A DNA stretch of 33,677 nucleotides from an uncultured Methanobrevibacter sp. (GCF_902784195.1 NZ_CACZTX010000011.1:1-33677), one strand, 5' to 3'. Counted from the first letter of the stretch, positions 9,118 to 17,600 are shown. The notes: generated by a model not told the origin, from the sequence alone. A program made the numbers and translations.

Positions 9118-9315
9118 GCAATCCCCAAATATTAATCAAATTAATACTTAATTAAGTTATTTATTTGAAGGTTTATTTAATATTTTTGAAAGATTCTTTA
9201 TTTATCCTCTTTCCAAAGTATTAAGAAATAATTTTTTACAAAAATATTTTATTTAATTAAAATAAAGTATATTTATTGAATTTAGAATAGAGATTTTTAT
9301 TCATCTGGTGATTCT

Positions 9316-10080
9316 TTGAAATGGAAGAAAATTGGAGATATTTTAATAGTTGACAATAAGTTCAATAATGATTCTCTATATAGTTTGGAATCCATTGCAG
9401 CTGAACATAAAGTCAAGTCAATTATTAAGATTGATAGGATTGAAGGACAAAAGAGAGAACCTACTGTAAGTCTTCTTTATGGAAGAGAAACAGAAACCAT
9501 TCATAAGGAAAACGGTTGCTTATTCAATCTGGACCTGTCTAAAGTGATGTGGGCTAAAGGAAACAATAATGAAAGACTAAGGATAGCAAAGCTTGTTAAG
9601 GATGGTGAAACAGTTGTGGATATGTTTGCAGGTATAGGCTATTTTTCAATTCCAATTGGAGTTCACAGTAGGGCAAAGGAAATCATTTCAATAGAGATCA
9701 ATCCAAATTCCTATCATTTCCTAAAAAAGAATATTGAATTGAATAAGATAAATGAGAAGGCAAAATATGAAAGAATGATTCCTGTTTTGGGAGACTGTGC
9801 CATAGAAGCTCCTAAATACAGTGCCGATAGGGTATTGATGGGATATGTCAAGACAACTCATCACTTCCTGAAGCCAGCAATGGAATGCGTTAAGGAGGGT
9901 GGAATAATCCATTATCATGAAACAGTTCCAGATAAGCTTATTGAAACCAGGCCATACGAGAGAGTAAAGGAGATGGCTTGGCATTGTGGTGAGCGAGAAG
10001 TGGAAGTCTTGAATATTCAAAAAATTAAAAGGTATGCTCCTGGTGTGGAGCATATAGTTTTGGATGTAAGGATTTTTTAA
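9316..10080 (+). CDS. taw2: tRNA(Phe) 4-demethylwyosine aminocarboxypropyltransferase (Taw2)
   Basis: This 254-residue protein belongs to the Trm5/Taw2 methyltransferase-fold family. Taw2 transfers the aminocarboxypropyl group of S-adenosylmethionine to 4-demethylwyosine at position 37 of tRNA(Phe), the wyosine pathway step after Taw1. The cofactor loop VDMFAGIGYF lies at 101-110, SIEINPNSYHFLKKN follows at 125-139, and DRVLMGYVKTTHHFL starts at 171, all typical of Taw2. No ATG is available: the start is a TTG at 9316, preceded by a GGTGAT ribosome binding site, and an in-frame stop lies upstream at 9283. It is divergent from the adhesin gene across 198 bases and is followed 54 bases later by the geranylgeranyl reductase gene. 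Trm5 (m1G37) is the main alternative, but the short length favours Taw2. Confidence 0.88.
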   Translation: MKWKKIGDILIVDNKFNNDSLYSLESIAAEHKVKSIIKIDRIEGQKREPTVSLLYGRETETIHKENGCLFNLDLSKVMWAKGNNNERLRIAKLVKDGETVVDMFAGIGYFSIPIGVHSRAKEIISIEINPNSYHFLKKNIELNKINEKAKYERMIPVLGDCAIEAPKYSADRVLMGYVKTTHHFLKPAMECVKEGGIIHYHETVPDKLIETRPYERVKEMAWHCGEREVEVLNIQKIKRYAPGVEHIVLDVRIF

Positions 10081-10134
10081 AAAATTATATTAATTTGGAA
10101 ATATAAATGTCTTTTATATATAGGAAGAAGTATT

Positions 10135-11322
10135 ATGATTGAAACTGATGTATTGGTAATTGGTGCAGGACCAGCAGGCTCTTCTGCTGCAAGATTTGCA
10201 GCTAAAGGAGGAGTTGATGTAATTCTAATGGATAAAAAGTCCGAAATAGGATTTCCTAAAAGATGTGCTGAAGGGGTTTCAAAAAAGATCTTTGAAAAGC
10301 TCGACCTTGAAATGGATCCTCATTGGGTTACCAATGAAATTAGCGGTGTAAGGTTCGTTGCTCCTGATGGAACAGACATTTGGCTTGATGAGACTCAAAT
10401 AGATTTGCCTGATGCAGGTTATGTCCTTGAGCGTAAGGTCTTTGATAAGCATATGGCTGCGGTCGCTGCAAGGGAAGGTGCACAAATTAAAATCAAGACC
10501 CAAGCAAAAGGCCTTAAAAGACAGGAAGACGGAACATTCATTGTAAGTTGTGAATCCATGGGGGAAATCTTTGATATTCATGCTAAAATTATCATAGGCG
10601 CTGATGGTCCGGAAAGTCATGTAGCCAAATGGGCTGGATTGAATGCATATATAAAGCCTCAACATATGGTGGCTGGTGTCCAATTTGAGATGTGCAATGT
10701 CAATATGAAAAGAAATGATTATCTTGAGTTCTATTTTGGCAGTGTTGCTCCAGGAGGATATTTCTGGCTCTTCCCTAAAGGCGGGGATGTTGCAAATGTT
10801 GGTCTTGGAATCATTACAAATATGGCGGAAAAATCCGCTTACGAATACCTTGTTGATGCTGCAGACAGCTGTTATGCCACTCAGGATGCTCAGGCAGTTG
10901 AACTGAATTCCGGCGGAGACCCAGTTGGAGGTCTTGTCAAGGAAATGTATGGAGATAATATCATGCTTGTAGGGGATGCTGCAAGCCAAGTCAATCCTTT
11001 GACTGGTGGCGGAATCACCAATGGTATGTTAGGAGGCAGATTTGCCGGGGAGGTTGCTGCAGAAGCCATAAAATCAGGGGACTGTTCCAGCAATTTCCTT
11101 AAGAAGTATGAAAAATTATATTTGGATGAAATGGGCAGTGAAATGCAAAAATACACTAAAGTCACTGAGTACCTATGGACTTTAGATGATGATGACATCA
11201 ATAGGATTGCTCATAAATTCAAGGAAATGAAATTTGATAAGCTTACTACAACTGATATTGTTAAGATAGTTATCAAAGCAGATCCGAAATCACTTTTAAA
11301 ATTAGGCAGAATTTTTTTATAG
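10135..11322 (+). CDS. Digeranylgeranylglycerophospholipid reductase
   Basis: This 395-residue flavoprotein saturates the geranylgeranyl chains of archaeal ether lipids at the membrane. An FAD-binding GAGPAG loop is at 10-15 with DKKSEIG after the second strand. The family-specific GFPKRCAEG lies at 39-47 with its conserved Cys44. GADGPES is at 155-161, PGGYFWLFPKG at 206-216 and GDAASQVNPLTGGGI at 280-294, all diagnostic of the geranylgeranyl reductase group. The length is normal. A GGAAG site precedes the ATG. It may be read through from taw2, 54 bases upstream, and ends in front of two tandem hairpins shared with the convergent cofG gene. Confidence 0.93.
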   Translation: MIETDVLVIGAGPAGSSAARFAAKGGVDVILMDKKSEIGFPKRCAEGVSKKIFEKLDLEMDPHWVTNEISGVRFVAPDGTDIWLDETQIDLPDAGYVLERKVFDKHMAAVAAREGAQIKIKTQAKGLKRQEDGTFIVSCESMGEIFDIHAKIIIGADGPESHVAKWAGLNAYIKPQHMVAGVQFEMCNVNMKRNDYLEFYFGSVAPGGYFWLFPKGGDVANVGLGIITNMAEKSAYEYLVDAADSCYATQDAQAVELNSGGDPVGGLVKEMYGDNIMLVGDAASQVNPLTGGGITNGMLGGRFAGEVAAEAIKSGDCSSNFLKKYEKLYLDEMGSEMQKYTKVTEYLWTLDDDDINRIAHKFKEMKFDKLTTTDIVKIVIKADPKSLLKLGRIFL

Positions 11323-11337
11323 ATTTAAAATTATTTT

Positions 11338-11363
11338 AAGAGATTATTTATTTTTAATCTCTT
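11338..11363. terminator. Hairpin 1 between geranylgeranyl reductase gene and cofG
   Basis: AAGAGATTA (11338-11346) pairs with TAATCTCTT (11355-11363) around an 8-base T-rich loop. It lies 16 bases after the reductase stop and is followed by TTAAAAATTAG. With its near copy at 11386-11410 it lies between convergent genes, so it could stop transcription from either side. Confidence 0.6.
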
Positions 11364-11385
11364 TAAAAATTAGATAAGTTAAATG

Positions 11386-11410
11386 AAGAGATTATTTTTT
11401 ATAATCTCTT
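11386..11410. terminator. Hairpin 2 between geranylgeranyl reductase gene and cofG
   Basis: AAGAGATTAT (11386-11395) pairs perfectly with ATAATCTCTT (11401-11410) around a TTTTT loop. It lies 24 bases after the cofG stop on the minus strand. It repeats the arms of hairpin 1, so the two look like a duplicated terminator. Confidence 0.6.
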
Positions 11411-11434
11411 TAAAGATTAAATAAATTAAAGAAA

Positions 11435-12562
11435 TCAGTTATTGATTTCTTCTCGGGCTTTTTTTGTTTTTTCCAATAATATTGGATTTTCAATATATTT
11501 TTCATTAATGTATTTTTTATATATGGCTAACCTTTCTATTAATTCATATCCTGCATCATTAGTTAATTTTTCTAACTTTTCAAGTGTTGGCCATGGGGAT
11601 GATGGGTTCACATAATCTTCACTAAGCGGTGAAACTCCTCCCCAATCGTCTGTACCGCAGAGTAGGAATATTTGGCTGGTTTCATAGTTTAGGTTAGGCG
11701 GAACTTGTACTGAAACCTCTTCATCAAAAAGGAGCTGTGCTGCTGCAACAGTTCTAACCATATCCAGTAGGCTTGGCTCTTCATAATCTTCCATTTCTAT
11801 TCCAGGACTTACTGTAAAGTTTTGGATAATTACTTCTTGGATATGGCCATACTTATCGCAAAGCTCTTTTATTTTAAGCAATGAATCAGCTATTTCCTCT
11901 TTTGTTTCTCCGATTCCAATGAGTATTCCAGTGGTGTATGCAATATTAAGCTTTCCAGCATTTTCAATTGTTTCAAGACGTATTTTTGGATCTTTTCCAG
12001 GACTTTTCTCGTGAGCTATTGTGCTCATCAACCTTTCTGATGAGCTTTCAAGCATCATTCCCATTGAGATATTGTATTGTTTGAGCTTTTTCATATCTTC
12101 ATATGAGAAGTTGCCGGCATTTGTATGGGGTAGAAGTGATGTTTCCTCTACAGTCATCTTGCAGATGTCATAAATGTAATCTATCATGTTTTCATAGCCT
12201 AATTTCTCTAACTTTAGTTTTACAGCTTCCTCATTGTCTGCATCTTCGCCCATTGTAAAGAGTGCTTCCTTGCAGCCATACTTTTCAGCTTCCTTTAAGG
12301 TAGCCAATATCTCTTCCTTTTCCATTAGCACTATTGCATCAGGGTCATCTGGGTTTTGCTTGAATGCACAGTATCCACAATCGTTTCTGCATATTTTTGT
12401 AACTGGAATGAAAACATTCTTGGAATATGTGACATAATTGCTTTCCCTTTTGGAATTAGCTAAAGTCATGATTTCTAGAATATCTTCTTTTTTGCATTCT
12501 AAAATGGATATTAGGTCTTCTCTTGTGAGATTTTCAAAGTCAATATTGGATAGATTAGACAT
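11435..12562 (-). CDS. cofG: FO synthase subunit CofG (radical SAM)
   Basis: CofG is the radical SAM half of 7,8-didemethyl-8-hydroxy-5-deazariboflavin (FO) synthase and works with CofH in coenzyme F420 synthesis, the hydride carrier of methanogenesis. The 375-residue protein has the iron-sulphur motif CRNDCGYC with Cys58, Cys62 and Cys65. The preceding NVFIPVTKI and the following AFKQNP are typical of CofG rather than CofH. Later family segments include GMMLESSSERL, HEKSPGKDP, GILIGIGET and VIIQNFTVSPG. A GGTG ribosome binding site lies upstream of the ATG. The gene starts 50 bases after an unknown 150-residue gene, so the two are probably one transcript. cofH is not in this window. Confidence 0.94.
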   Translation of the reverse strand: MSNLSNIDFENLTREDLISILECKKEDILEIMTLANSKRESNYVTYSKNVFIPVTKICRNDCGYCAFKQNPDDPDAIVLMEKEEILATLKEAEKYGCKEALFTMGEDADNEEAVKLKLEKLGYENMIDYIYDICKMTVEETSLLPHTNAGNFSYEDMKKLKQYNISMGMMLESSSERLMSTIAHEKSPGKDPKIRLETIENAGKLNIAYTTGILIGIGETKEEIADSLLKIKELCDKYGHIQEVIIQNFTVSPGIEMEDYEEPSLLDMVRTVAAAQLLFDEEVSVQVPPNLNYETSQIFLLCGTDDWGGVSPLSEDYVNPSSPWPTLEKLEKLTNDAGYELIERLAIYKKYINEKYIENPILLEKTKKAREEINN

Positions 12563-12612
12563 TTTACACCAGTTTTAATTTAATTTAGAAAAATAGTTTA
12601 GGCAAATTTAAT

Positions 12613-13065
12613 TTATTCAGCTATTTCATCCCTTTCAGTAGCAGTAACTTCAACATATAATGGGCCAAATCCAGATTTGTCTTTCCAGATAGCTACAAAT
12701 GTTCCTACATTAGGCATCAAGAATAGCTTGTACTCTACTTTTAATCCCATAGCTTCCAATTGCTCTTTCATTTTGAGTAATCCTTCATTGTCTGGTGCTA
12801 CACCACCATCTTCAGCATCCCTAATGTAAGAGTCCACTTTCTCAACAAATTCTTTACCCTCATCTGACAAGACATCAACTTCCTTAGCATTGAGAACTCC
12901 TTCAAGTTCCGCTAATTTAGATTCCAATTCATCAATTTCAATCTGGTCACGGCTGACACCTCTTACGATAACAACATGTTCTCCATGGAATGCAGGCCTG
13001 GAGCCTTTAAATGCATTGAAATGTCCAATAATTTTTCCTGTAGTTTTTAATAATACGTCTGACAT
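12613..13065 (-). CDS. Conserved-looking protein of unknown function upstream of cofG
   Basis: I do not recognise this 150-residue soluble protein. It begins MSDVLLKTTGKIIGHFNAFKGSRPAFHGEHVVIVRGVSRDQ up to about residue 41 (shown only as landmarks: KTTGKIIGHF, RPAFHGEHVVIVRGV). Its middle, about 42-110, is helical and acidic. A C-terminal beta-rich part follows with LFLMPNVGTFVAIWK. The even composition and good AAGTGAT ribosome binding site argue for a real gene. It lies 50 bases upstream of cofG on the same strand, probably in one transcript, so a link to F420 synthesis is possible but unproven. No metal-binding cysteines, signal peptide or membrane segment is visible. Confidence 0.75.
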   Translation of the reverse strand: MSDVLLKTTGKIIGHFNAFKGSRPAFHGEHVVIVRGVSRDQIEIDELESKLAELEGVLNAKEVDVLSDEGKEFVEKVDSYIRDAEDGGVAPDNEGLLKMKEQLEAMGLKVEYKLFLMPNVGTFVAIWKDKSGFGPLYVEVTATERDEIAE

Positions 13066-13193
13066 AAAATCACTTTATCATTTAATTGTGTTTAAGTTAT
13101 TTTTTAAAAAAATTATATAGTTATTTTTAATTTAGATAGTATATAAATTTTACAAAATAAATATAAAATAAAATTGATAAATACTTAATAGTT

Positions 13194-13237
13194 AAAAAGA
13201 TTATAAAATAAAAAGATTATAAAAAAAGATTATAAAA
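13194..13237. repeat. AAAAAGATTATAAAA repeated three times
   Basis: The 15-mer occurs at 13194-13208, 13210-13224 and 13223-13237, just upstream of the glycosyltransferase start at 13273. Each copy contains GATTATAAAA, which resembles an archaeal TATA element, so the array may be several overlapping promoter elements or a slippage product. Confidence 0.5.
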
Positions 13238-13272
13238 TAATTTAAGATTTTAACTAAATCTAGAGGCATATT

Positions 13273-14457
13273 ATGAAAGTGTTAATTAGTTCAATGGCTG
13301 CAATGGCTGAAACAGCAGGGCCTTCTGGTAGGGCTAGATTGCTAGTTGAACATTTAAAAGATGCAGGTATTGAAGTTGCTACTTGCATTGCAGAGGATGT
13401 AAATTATAAGCCAATTGAAGGTGTTAAAAACTATTATCTTGAAGTTCCCATGCCTCTGGGGCTTCCTAAAGCTATTGCAAGCAAGACATTTCCTATTGCA
13501 CAAAAATTGGGAATAATAGAAAAGAAAAATGTGGGCAGCTTTGAGGATGTCTTGCACTTTACAGGAAACATTGATTATAATTATTTGGCAAAAAGTGTTG
13601 AAGATATTAGAAAAGCCATTGATGATTTTAATCCGGACATAGTTTATAGTGAATTTAATATCTCTGCAATAATAGCTACGAAACTTGAGAATAGGCTATT
13701 ATTTGCAAGCATTAGTTATCCCACACAAACAGAATACAGTTCTAGTCCAAAGCATGCTAAAGGACTTAAGAAGTTTTTAAAAGAGAACAGTCTTCCAGAT
13801 GTTTATTCTGCATTGGATCTTTTCAAATGGGCAGACAAGTCATTTGTTCCAAGCATTTATGAACTGGAACCAATTGAAAATGATAATGTGACTTTCTGTG
13901 GAACTTGGAAAGATGTAAATTTAGAAAATAGCTCAAATGATGATAATTTAAATGATTCTAAGAATAGTAAGAATATCATTTTGGTTTATATGGGAAATGG
14001 TACTATTTCTCCTAAAAAGATGATGAATGAAATAAAAAATGCATTTGTTGGCACTGATTATGAAGTTTATATTGCATCATTGGGACTGGAAAAGCAAGAA
14101 TATGAAAATATTCATGTAGATAAACGTTGGGACTTTTCTAAACTGCTTAATAGTGCTGTTCTATTCATAAATCATGGTGGTCAAAACAGCATGATTGATG
14201 GATTGATTTATGGAGTCCCCCAATTGATATGTCCTGGACGAGTGTTTGAAAGGATTTACAATGGGAAATCTGTTGAGAATCTCGGTGCAGCTAAAGTGTT
14301 GAATATTAATGAATTTAAAAGTGAAATCATAAGAGCTGAAAGTGAAAAACTCATAAATGATAATGGATTTAGAGAAAATTCCAAGTTCATTGGTGATAAG
14401 TTAAAATCATTTGGTGGAATCGAGTGCATTTTAGATGCTATAAATGAAAAGCATTGA
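13273..14457 (+). CDS. GT1/MurG-like glycosyltransferase
   Basis: This 394-residue protein has the two-lobed GT-B plan. The N-terminal Rossmann lobe has MKVLISSMAAMAETAGPSGR, a glycine-containing acceptor-side loop, and AGIEVATCIAED. The C-terminal lobe has the donor-binding signature HGGQNS at 301-306, followed by MIDGLIYGVPQLICPG. These features match UDP-sugar transferases of the GT1/GT28 type. A low-complexity Asn/Asp/Ser stretch at about 218-234 sits between the lobes. There is no membrane segment, so it probably acts on a cytoplasmic or membrane-face acceptor such as a lipid or wall precursor; the acceptor cannot be told from sequence. A GAGG site precedes the ATG. The next gene's ribosome binding site overlaps its stop codon, implying coupling to a GNAT acetyltransferase. 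Confidence 0.82.
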   Translation: MKVLISSMAAMAETAGPSGRARLLVEHLKDAGIEVATCIAEDVNYKPIEGVKNYYLEVPMPLGLPKAIASKTFPIAQKLGIIEKKNVGSFEDVLHFTGNIDYNYLAKSVEDIRKAIDDFNPDIVYSEFNISAIIATKLENRLLFASISYPTQTEYSSSPKHAKGLKKFLKENSLPDVYSALDLFKWADKSFVPSIYELEPIENDNVTFCGTWKDVNLENSSNDDNLNDSKNSKNIILVYMGNGTISPKKMMNEIKNAFVGTDYEVYIASLGLEKQEYENIHVDKRWDFSKLLNSAVLFINHGGQNSMIDGLIYGVPQLICPGRVFERIYNGKSVENLGAAKVLNINEFKSEIIRAESEKLINDNGFRENSKFIGDKLKSFGGIECILDAINEKH

Positions 14458-14466
14458 GGTGGAAAT

Positions 14467-14958
14467 ATGCATATTAGGAAAGCGACAATTGATGATTTAA
14501 ATCTAATTATGGACATTTATCGTGCTGCTCAAGACTTTATGATTGAATCTGGAAATCCCAATCAGTGGGGTCATTTCTATCCTAGTGAAGATTTGGTAAA
14601 AGAGGATATTGCCAATTCAATCTCTTATCTGATATGTGATGATGATAATGAGCCTCATGGTGTCTTTGTGCTTATTGGCGGATTGGAACCAACTTATCAA
14701 TATATAGAAAATGGCAGTTGGCTAAATGATGATGATTACATCACTTTACATAGAATTGCAAGTGATGGGAAGGGTCATGGAATATTCCAATCTGCAATGG
14801 ATTATTGCAAATCCATTTGCGATAACATTAGAATAGACACTCACAGCAACAATGTCATTATGCAAAAACAGATAGAAAAGAATGGATTTAAGAAGTGTGG
14901 AACCATTTATGTAAGAGATGGTTCTCCAAGAATTGCTTATCAATGGAGAAAAAAATAG
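14467..14958 (+). CDS. GNAT-family N-acetyltransferase
   Basis: This 163-residue protein starts with the GNAT hallmark MHIRKATIDDLNLIMDIY. It has a central strand with YITLHRIASDGKGHGIFQSA (the acetyl-CoA binding region; the usual R/Q-x-x-G-x-G/A loop reads SDGKGHG). It ends with the late family segment IRIDTHSNNVIMQKQIEKNG followed by FKKCGTIY. NQWGHFYPS near residue 32 is typical of a subgroup of small GNAT proteins. The substrate is unknown. The upstream stop TGA lies inside its ribosome binding site (TTGAGGTGG), so translation is probably coupled to the glycosyltransferase. That pairing could mean acetylation of an amino sugar, but this is inference. Confidence 0.85.
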   Translation: MHIRKATIDDLNLIMDIYRAAQDFMIESGNPNQWGHFYPSEDLVKEDIANSISYLICDDDNEPHGVFVLIGGLEPTYQYIENGSWLNDDDYITLHRIASDGKGHGIFQSAMDYCKSICDNIRIDTHSNNVIMQKQIEKNGFKKCGTIYVRDGSPRIAYQWRKK

Positions 14959-15088
14959 TTTTTAAATGCTCTTTCGAAAATTATTTAATATTATAATTTA
15001 ATAAATGTGTATATATTTTGTATAAAATATGCATATTATTGTGATATGAATCTTTATAATGTGCTTATAAATTAAGGAAAATGATATT

Positions 15089-15361
15089 ATGGAAAACTTT
15101 GAAGATCAAAAATTTTGCCAATCCTGTGCAATGCCTATGACTGAAGAGCTTTTTGGAACCAATGCAGACGAATCCAAAAATGATGAATACTGTATTTACT
15201 GCTTTAAGGATGGTGAATTCACTTCAGATATGACTATGGAAGAGATGATGAATTTCTGCATTGAAAAGATGGTTGAAGTTCATCCAGAGATTGATAAGGA
15301 GGAAGCTTCCAAAATGATGAATGAAGTGTTCCCACAACTAAAAAGATGGGCAAAGGATTAA
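15089..15361 (+). CDS. Small zinc-ribbon protein
   Basis: This 90-residue protein carries CQSC at about residues 10-13 and CIYC at about 34-37, set in KFCQSCAMPMTEELFGT and EYCIYCFKDGEF. This pattern fits the putative zinc-ribbon family known as zinc_ribbon_2, in which the two CxxC knuckles bind one zinc ion. The rest is acidic and helical, with the repeated MEEMMNFCIEKMVE and HPEIDKEEASKMMNEVFPQL. Function is unknown. It stands alone, 130 bases after the GNAT gene; TTTATAAT near 15052 could be its TATA box. The ribosome binding site AAGGA is ten bases from the ATG. Confidence 0.8.
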   Translation: MENFEDQKFCQSCAMPMTEELFGTNADESKNDEYCIYCFKDGEFTSDMTMEEMMNFCIEKMVEVHPEIDKEEASKMMNEVFPQLKRWAKD

Positions 15362-15511
15362 GTTTTAATAAATTTAATTCTTTTCATTTTTTTATATCAA
15401 TTCTATTTAGTTGATTGGAATTGACTTTTTTTTTAAAAATAGATTTTGAGTATTTTTTTAAAGACTTGCTTTTTTTAAAAATAGATATTAGAAAAAAATA
15501 AATAAAAAATT

Positions 15512-15535
15512 ATCAATATTCTAAGGAATATTGAT
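15512..15535. terminator. Hairpin terminator between convergent genes
   Basis: ATCAATATTC (15512-15521) pairs with GAATATTGAT (15526-15535) around a TAAG tetraloop. It begins 15 bases after the stop of the 15550-16014 gene. On the minus strand it is followed by AATTTTTTATTT, the form of an intrinsic terminator. It shares its arms with the hairpins at 3350-3386 and 4547-4580. Confidence 0.7.
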
Positions 15536-15549
15536 TTATTAACTATTTT

Positions 15550-16014
15550 TTATATTGCATTTGCTATTGGCTCTATGTTATTGTTTTCATTGAATATCAT
15601 CAATTCATCATAACATGCTTCCCAATCATCAGGGGTTCCGCTTTCCATATAAGTCATGAAAATATACTTTTTGCCATCCACTTCAGCTATTTCCAAGACC
15701 CCATGGTCAATACCGATATTTGCTGAAGTCAGATAAGAAGTAATATGGCTTATTGTGGTGTCGGAATCATAACTGACATTATATGTGTTATTATCTCCTG
15801 AAACTATGCAGTAATCGCTGGAATTTTGCAAATAATATTCTTGAATATATTCATCGTCATAATCCCAAGTGTATAAGTCCATGCCGGTTTCTTCATTTTG
15901 GAAAACAACATCCGACCATTGTTCAAAACCATCATTAATCTTAAAATCTGCTGCACTTGCTGCACCTATAATTAAAAAAGTTAATAATAGGAATGCAAAT
16001 ATTTTTTTATACAT
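15550..16014 (-). CDS. Small secreted protein, unknown function
   Basis: This 154-residue protein has a clear signal peptide at residues 1-21 (MYKKIFAFLL start, hydrophobic core, cleavage near AASA-ADF). The mature part is about 133 residues, acidic, rich in Asp, Asn, Tyr and Thr. Its only two cysteines, Cys69 and Cys134, could form a disulphide outside the cell. No membrane anchor is present after the signal. A recognisable segment is GIDHGVLEIAEVDGKKYIF at about 101-119. I know no function. A strong GAGGTG site precedes the ATG. It lies between the hairpin terminator at 15512 and the kinase-like gene, whose stop is 65 bases upstream of this start. Confidence 0.75.
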   Translation of the reverse strand: MYKKIFAFLLLTFLIIGAASAADFKINDGFEQWSDVVFQNEETGMDLYTWDYDDEYIQEYYLQNSSDYCIVSGDNNTYNVSYDSDTTISHITSYLTSANIGIDHGVLEIAEVDGKKYIFMTYMESGTPDDWEACYDELMIFNENNNIEPIANAI

Positions 16015-16079
16015 TTTTTCACCTCATGATAATCTAGTTTTAACTTAATCCACTTTCCATTTATGGGTTTTGATTCAAT

Positions 16080-17585
16080 TTATTTGCGTAAGAATTTATA
16101 TATTATGTATATTCCAAGAATTGCGCTGATAATGAATCCAAAGAATCCAATAGCAGAAATATCCCATACTCTTGGTCCTTTATCTGCTAAAATTGCAATG
16201 GATGAACCAACAAGCAATGCAGAAACGATTAAGGAAATGGATAATTGATCTTTCAATTCATCCAAGCCAGTGTGGTTCATATTTAACTCTAATTGTCCTT
16301 TTTCAAGCTTGTCAAGAGTGCTGTTAAGTCTGTCCGGCAAGTCTTTTAACAAGTGTTCAATTTCTACAATGTAGTTGAATCCACCACCAACAAGATTTCC
16401 CGGTTCGAATTTTGATTTAATCATTTTTTTAGCGAATGTTTCAAGTTCTGCAGTAAGATTGAAGTGAGGATCCAATTTGTCTCCGGCATCTTCAATAAGG
16501 AGTATTCCTCTTCCAATCATTACGAATTCTCTTGGAAGAATGATATTGTGCTTGATCATGACATTCATTAAGTTGTCGAATATTCCATCCATTTGGTCTA
16601 TGTCAACTCCAATGTAGGTGTTTAGCAAGTCATCAACATCTGCCTTAAATTCATCAGTGTTCTGTTCTGGAGTGATGATATTCATATAAAGCATTTGATT
16701 GATCAAATGGTGTGAATTTCCATCCAATAGGAGCAATATCATTTGAGCAAAGTTTGATCTGAAAGTATCATTTACGACTCCCATCATTCCCATGTCTATG
16801 TAGCAAAGCTTGTTGTCTTTAGTTACAAACAAGTTACCTGGATGTGGGTCCGCATGGAAAAATCCGTCAAGCAAAACTTGTTTCAAATAGGATTGGCATC
16901 CATACTGAGCGATTTCCTTATTGTTTATTCCTTCGATTTCATTGTCGAACAGTTCGGTCACTTCATATCCGTCAATAAGTTCCATGTTAATGACTTTGGA
17001 AGTACAGTATTCAGGATATACTTCTGGGAATTTGATGTAATCCACTTCTGAAAAGTTTTTGGTGATTTTGCCTATGTTTCTGACTTCTTCCATATAGTCG
17101 AGCTCTTTGAAGATGGACCTTTCGAATTCTTGAGCCATCGCAGGTAAGTTATATGTTCTTGTTCCTGAAACATGTTTATCCAAGGTTCCAGCTATTTTAT
17201 TCAATATTTTTACATCAGGTTCAATCACATCAATGATGCCTGGCTTTTGAACCTTAACTGCAACTTCTTGGCCACTTTCCTTTAATGTTGCCTTATAAAC
17301 TTGACCGATTGATGCAGAACCGAGAGGCTCTTCATTGAATTCGGAGTATACCTCTTCGAGAGGCTGTCCAAGTTCATCTTCGATAACTACTCTTATTTCA
17401 TCAAAAGGAGTTGCAGGTGTGTTGTCCCTAAGCAATTTCAAATCATCAGCTATTTCATTGCCCACTAAATCGGGTCTTGTAGCAAGTAATTGACCTAATT
17501 TGATGAATGCAGGACCGCACTCTTCCATTGCATATCTCAAGTCTGAAATTTCAAAATCTTCATCGTCTTCGTTGTCTTTCAACAA
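16080..17585 (-). CDS. AarF/UbiB (ABC1) kinase-like protein, N-terminus cut off by an in-frame stop
   Basis: The 501-residue open frame is an atypical kinase of the ABC1/AarF/UbiB family. The family-specific KLGQ motif lies at 29-32 within AFIKLGQLLATRPDL. The Ala-rich loop SASIGQVYKA follows at 90-99 and the nucleotide-binding Lys is in VAVKVQKPG. The catalytic-loop equivalent FHADPHPGN and the metal-binding YIDMGMMG follow. Two C-terminal membrane segments lie at about 445-495. Bacterial and eukaryotic relatives support quinone biosynthesis; in a methanogen the substrate is unknown. The frame opens at a TTG (17583-17585) with no ribosome binding site. The same frame continues upstream as a good N-terminus back to an ATG at 17666, broken only by TAA at 17601-17603. 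It is thus a likely nonsense-mutated gene or a base-call error. Confidence 0.85.
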   Translation of the reverse strand: MLKDNEDDEDFEISDLRYAMEECGPAFIKLGQLLATRPDLVGNEIADDLKLLRDNTPATPFDEIRVVIEDELGQPLEEVYSEFNEEPLGSASIGQVYKATLKESGQEVAVKVQKPGIIDVIEPDVKILNKIAGTLDKHVSGTRTYNLPAMAQEFERSIFKELDYMEEVRNIGKITKNFSEVDYIKFPEVYPEYCTSKVINMELIDGYEVTELFDNEIEGINNKEIAQYGCQSYLKQVLLDGFFHADPHPGNLFVTKDNKLCYIDMGMMGVVNDTFRSNFAQMILLLLDGNSHHLINQMLYMNIITPEQNTDEFKADVDDLLNTYIGVDIDQMDGIFDNLMNVMIKHNIILPREFVMIGRGILLIEDAGDKLDPHFNLTAELETFAKKMIKSKFEPGNLVGGGFNYIVEIEHLLKDLPDRLNSTLDKLEKGQLELNMNHTGLDELKDQLSISLIVSALLVGSSIAILADKGPRVWDISAIGFFGFIISAILGIYIIYKFLRK

Positions 17586-17600
17586 TTTTGCTAAGTGGTG

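Noticed and set aside
10279-10989. 236-residue minus-strand frame opposite the geranylgeranyl reductase gene
   Set aside because: It lies wholly within a well-supported gene with all its motifs on the plus strand and has no recognisable features of its own.
13194-13237. CRISPR array
   Set aside because: The repeats are short, directly adjacent and lack unique spacers, so they are tandem repeats rather than CRISPR.
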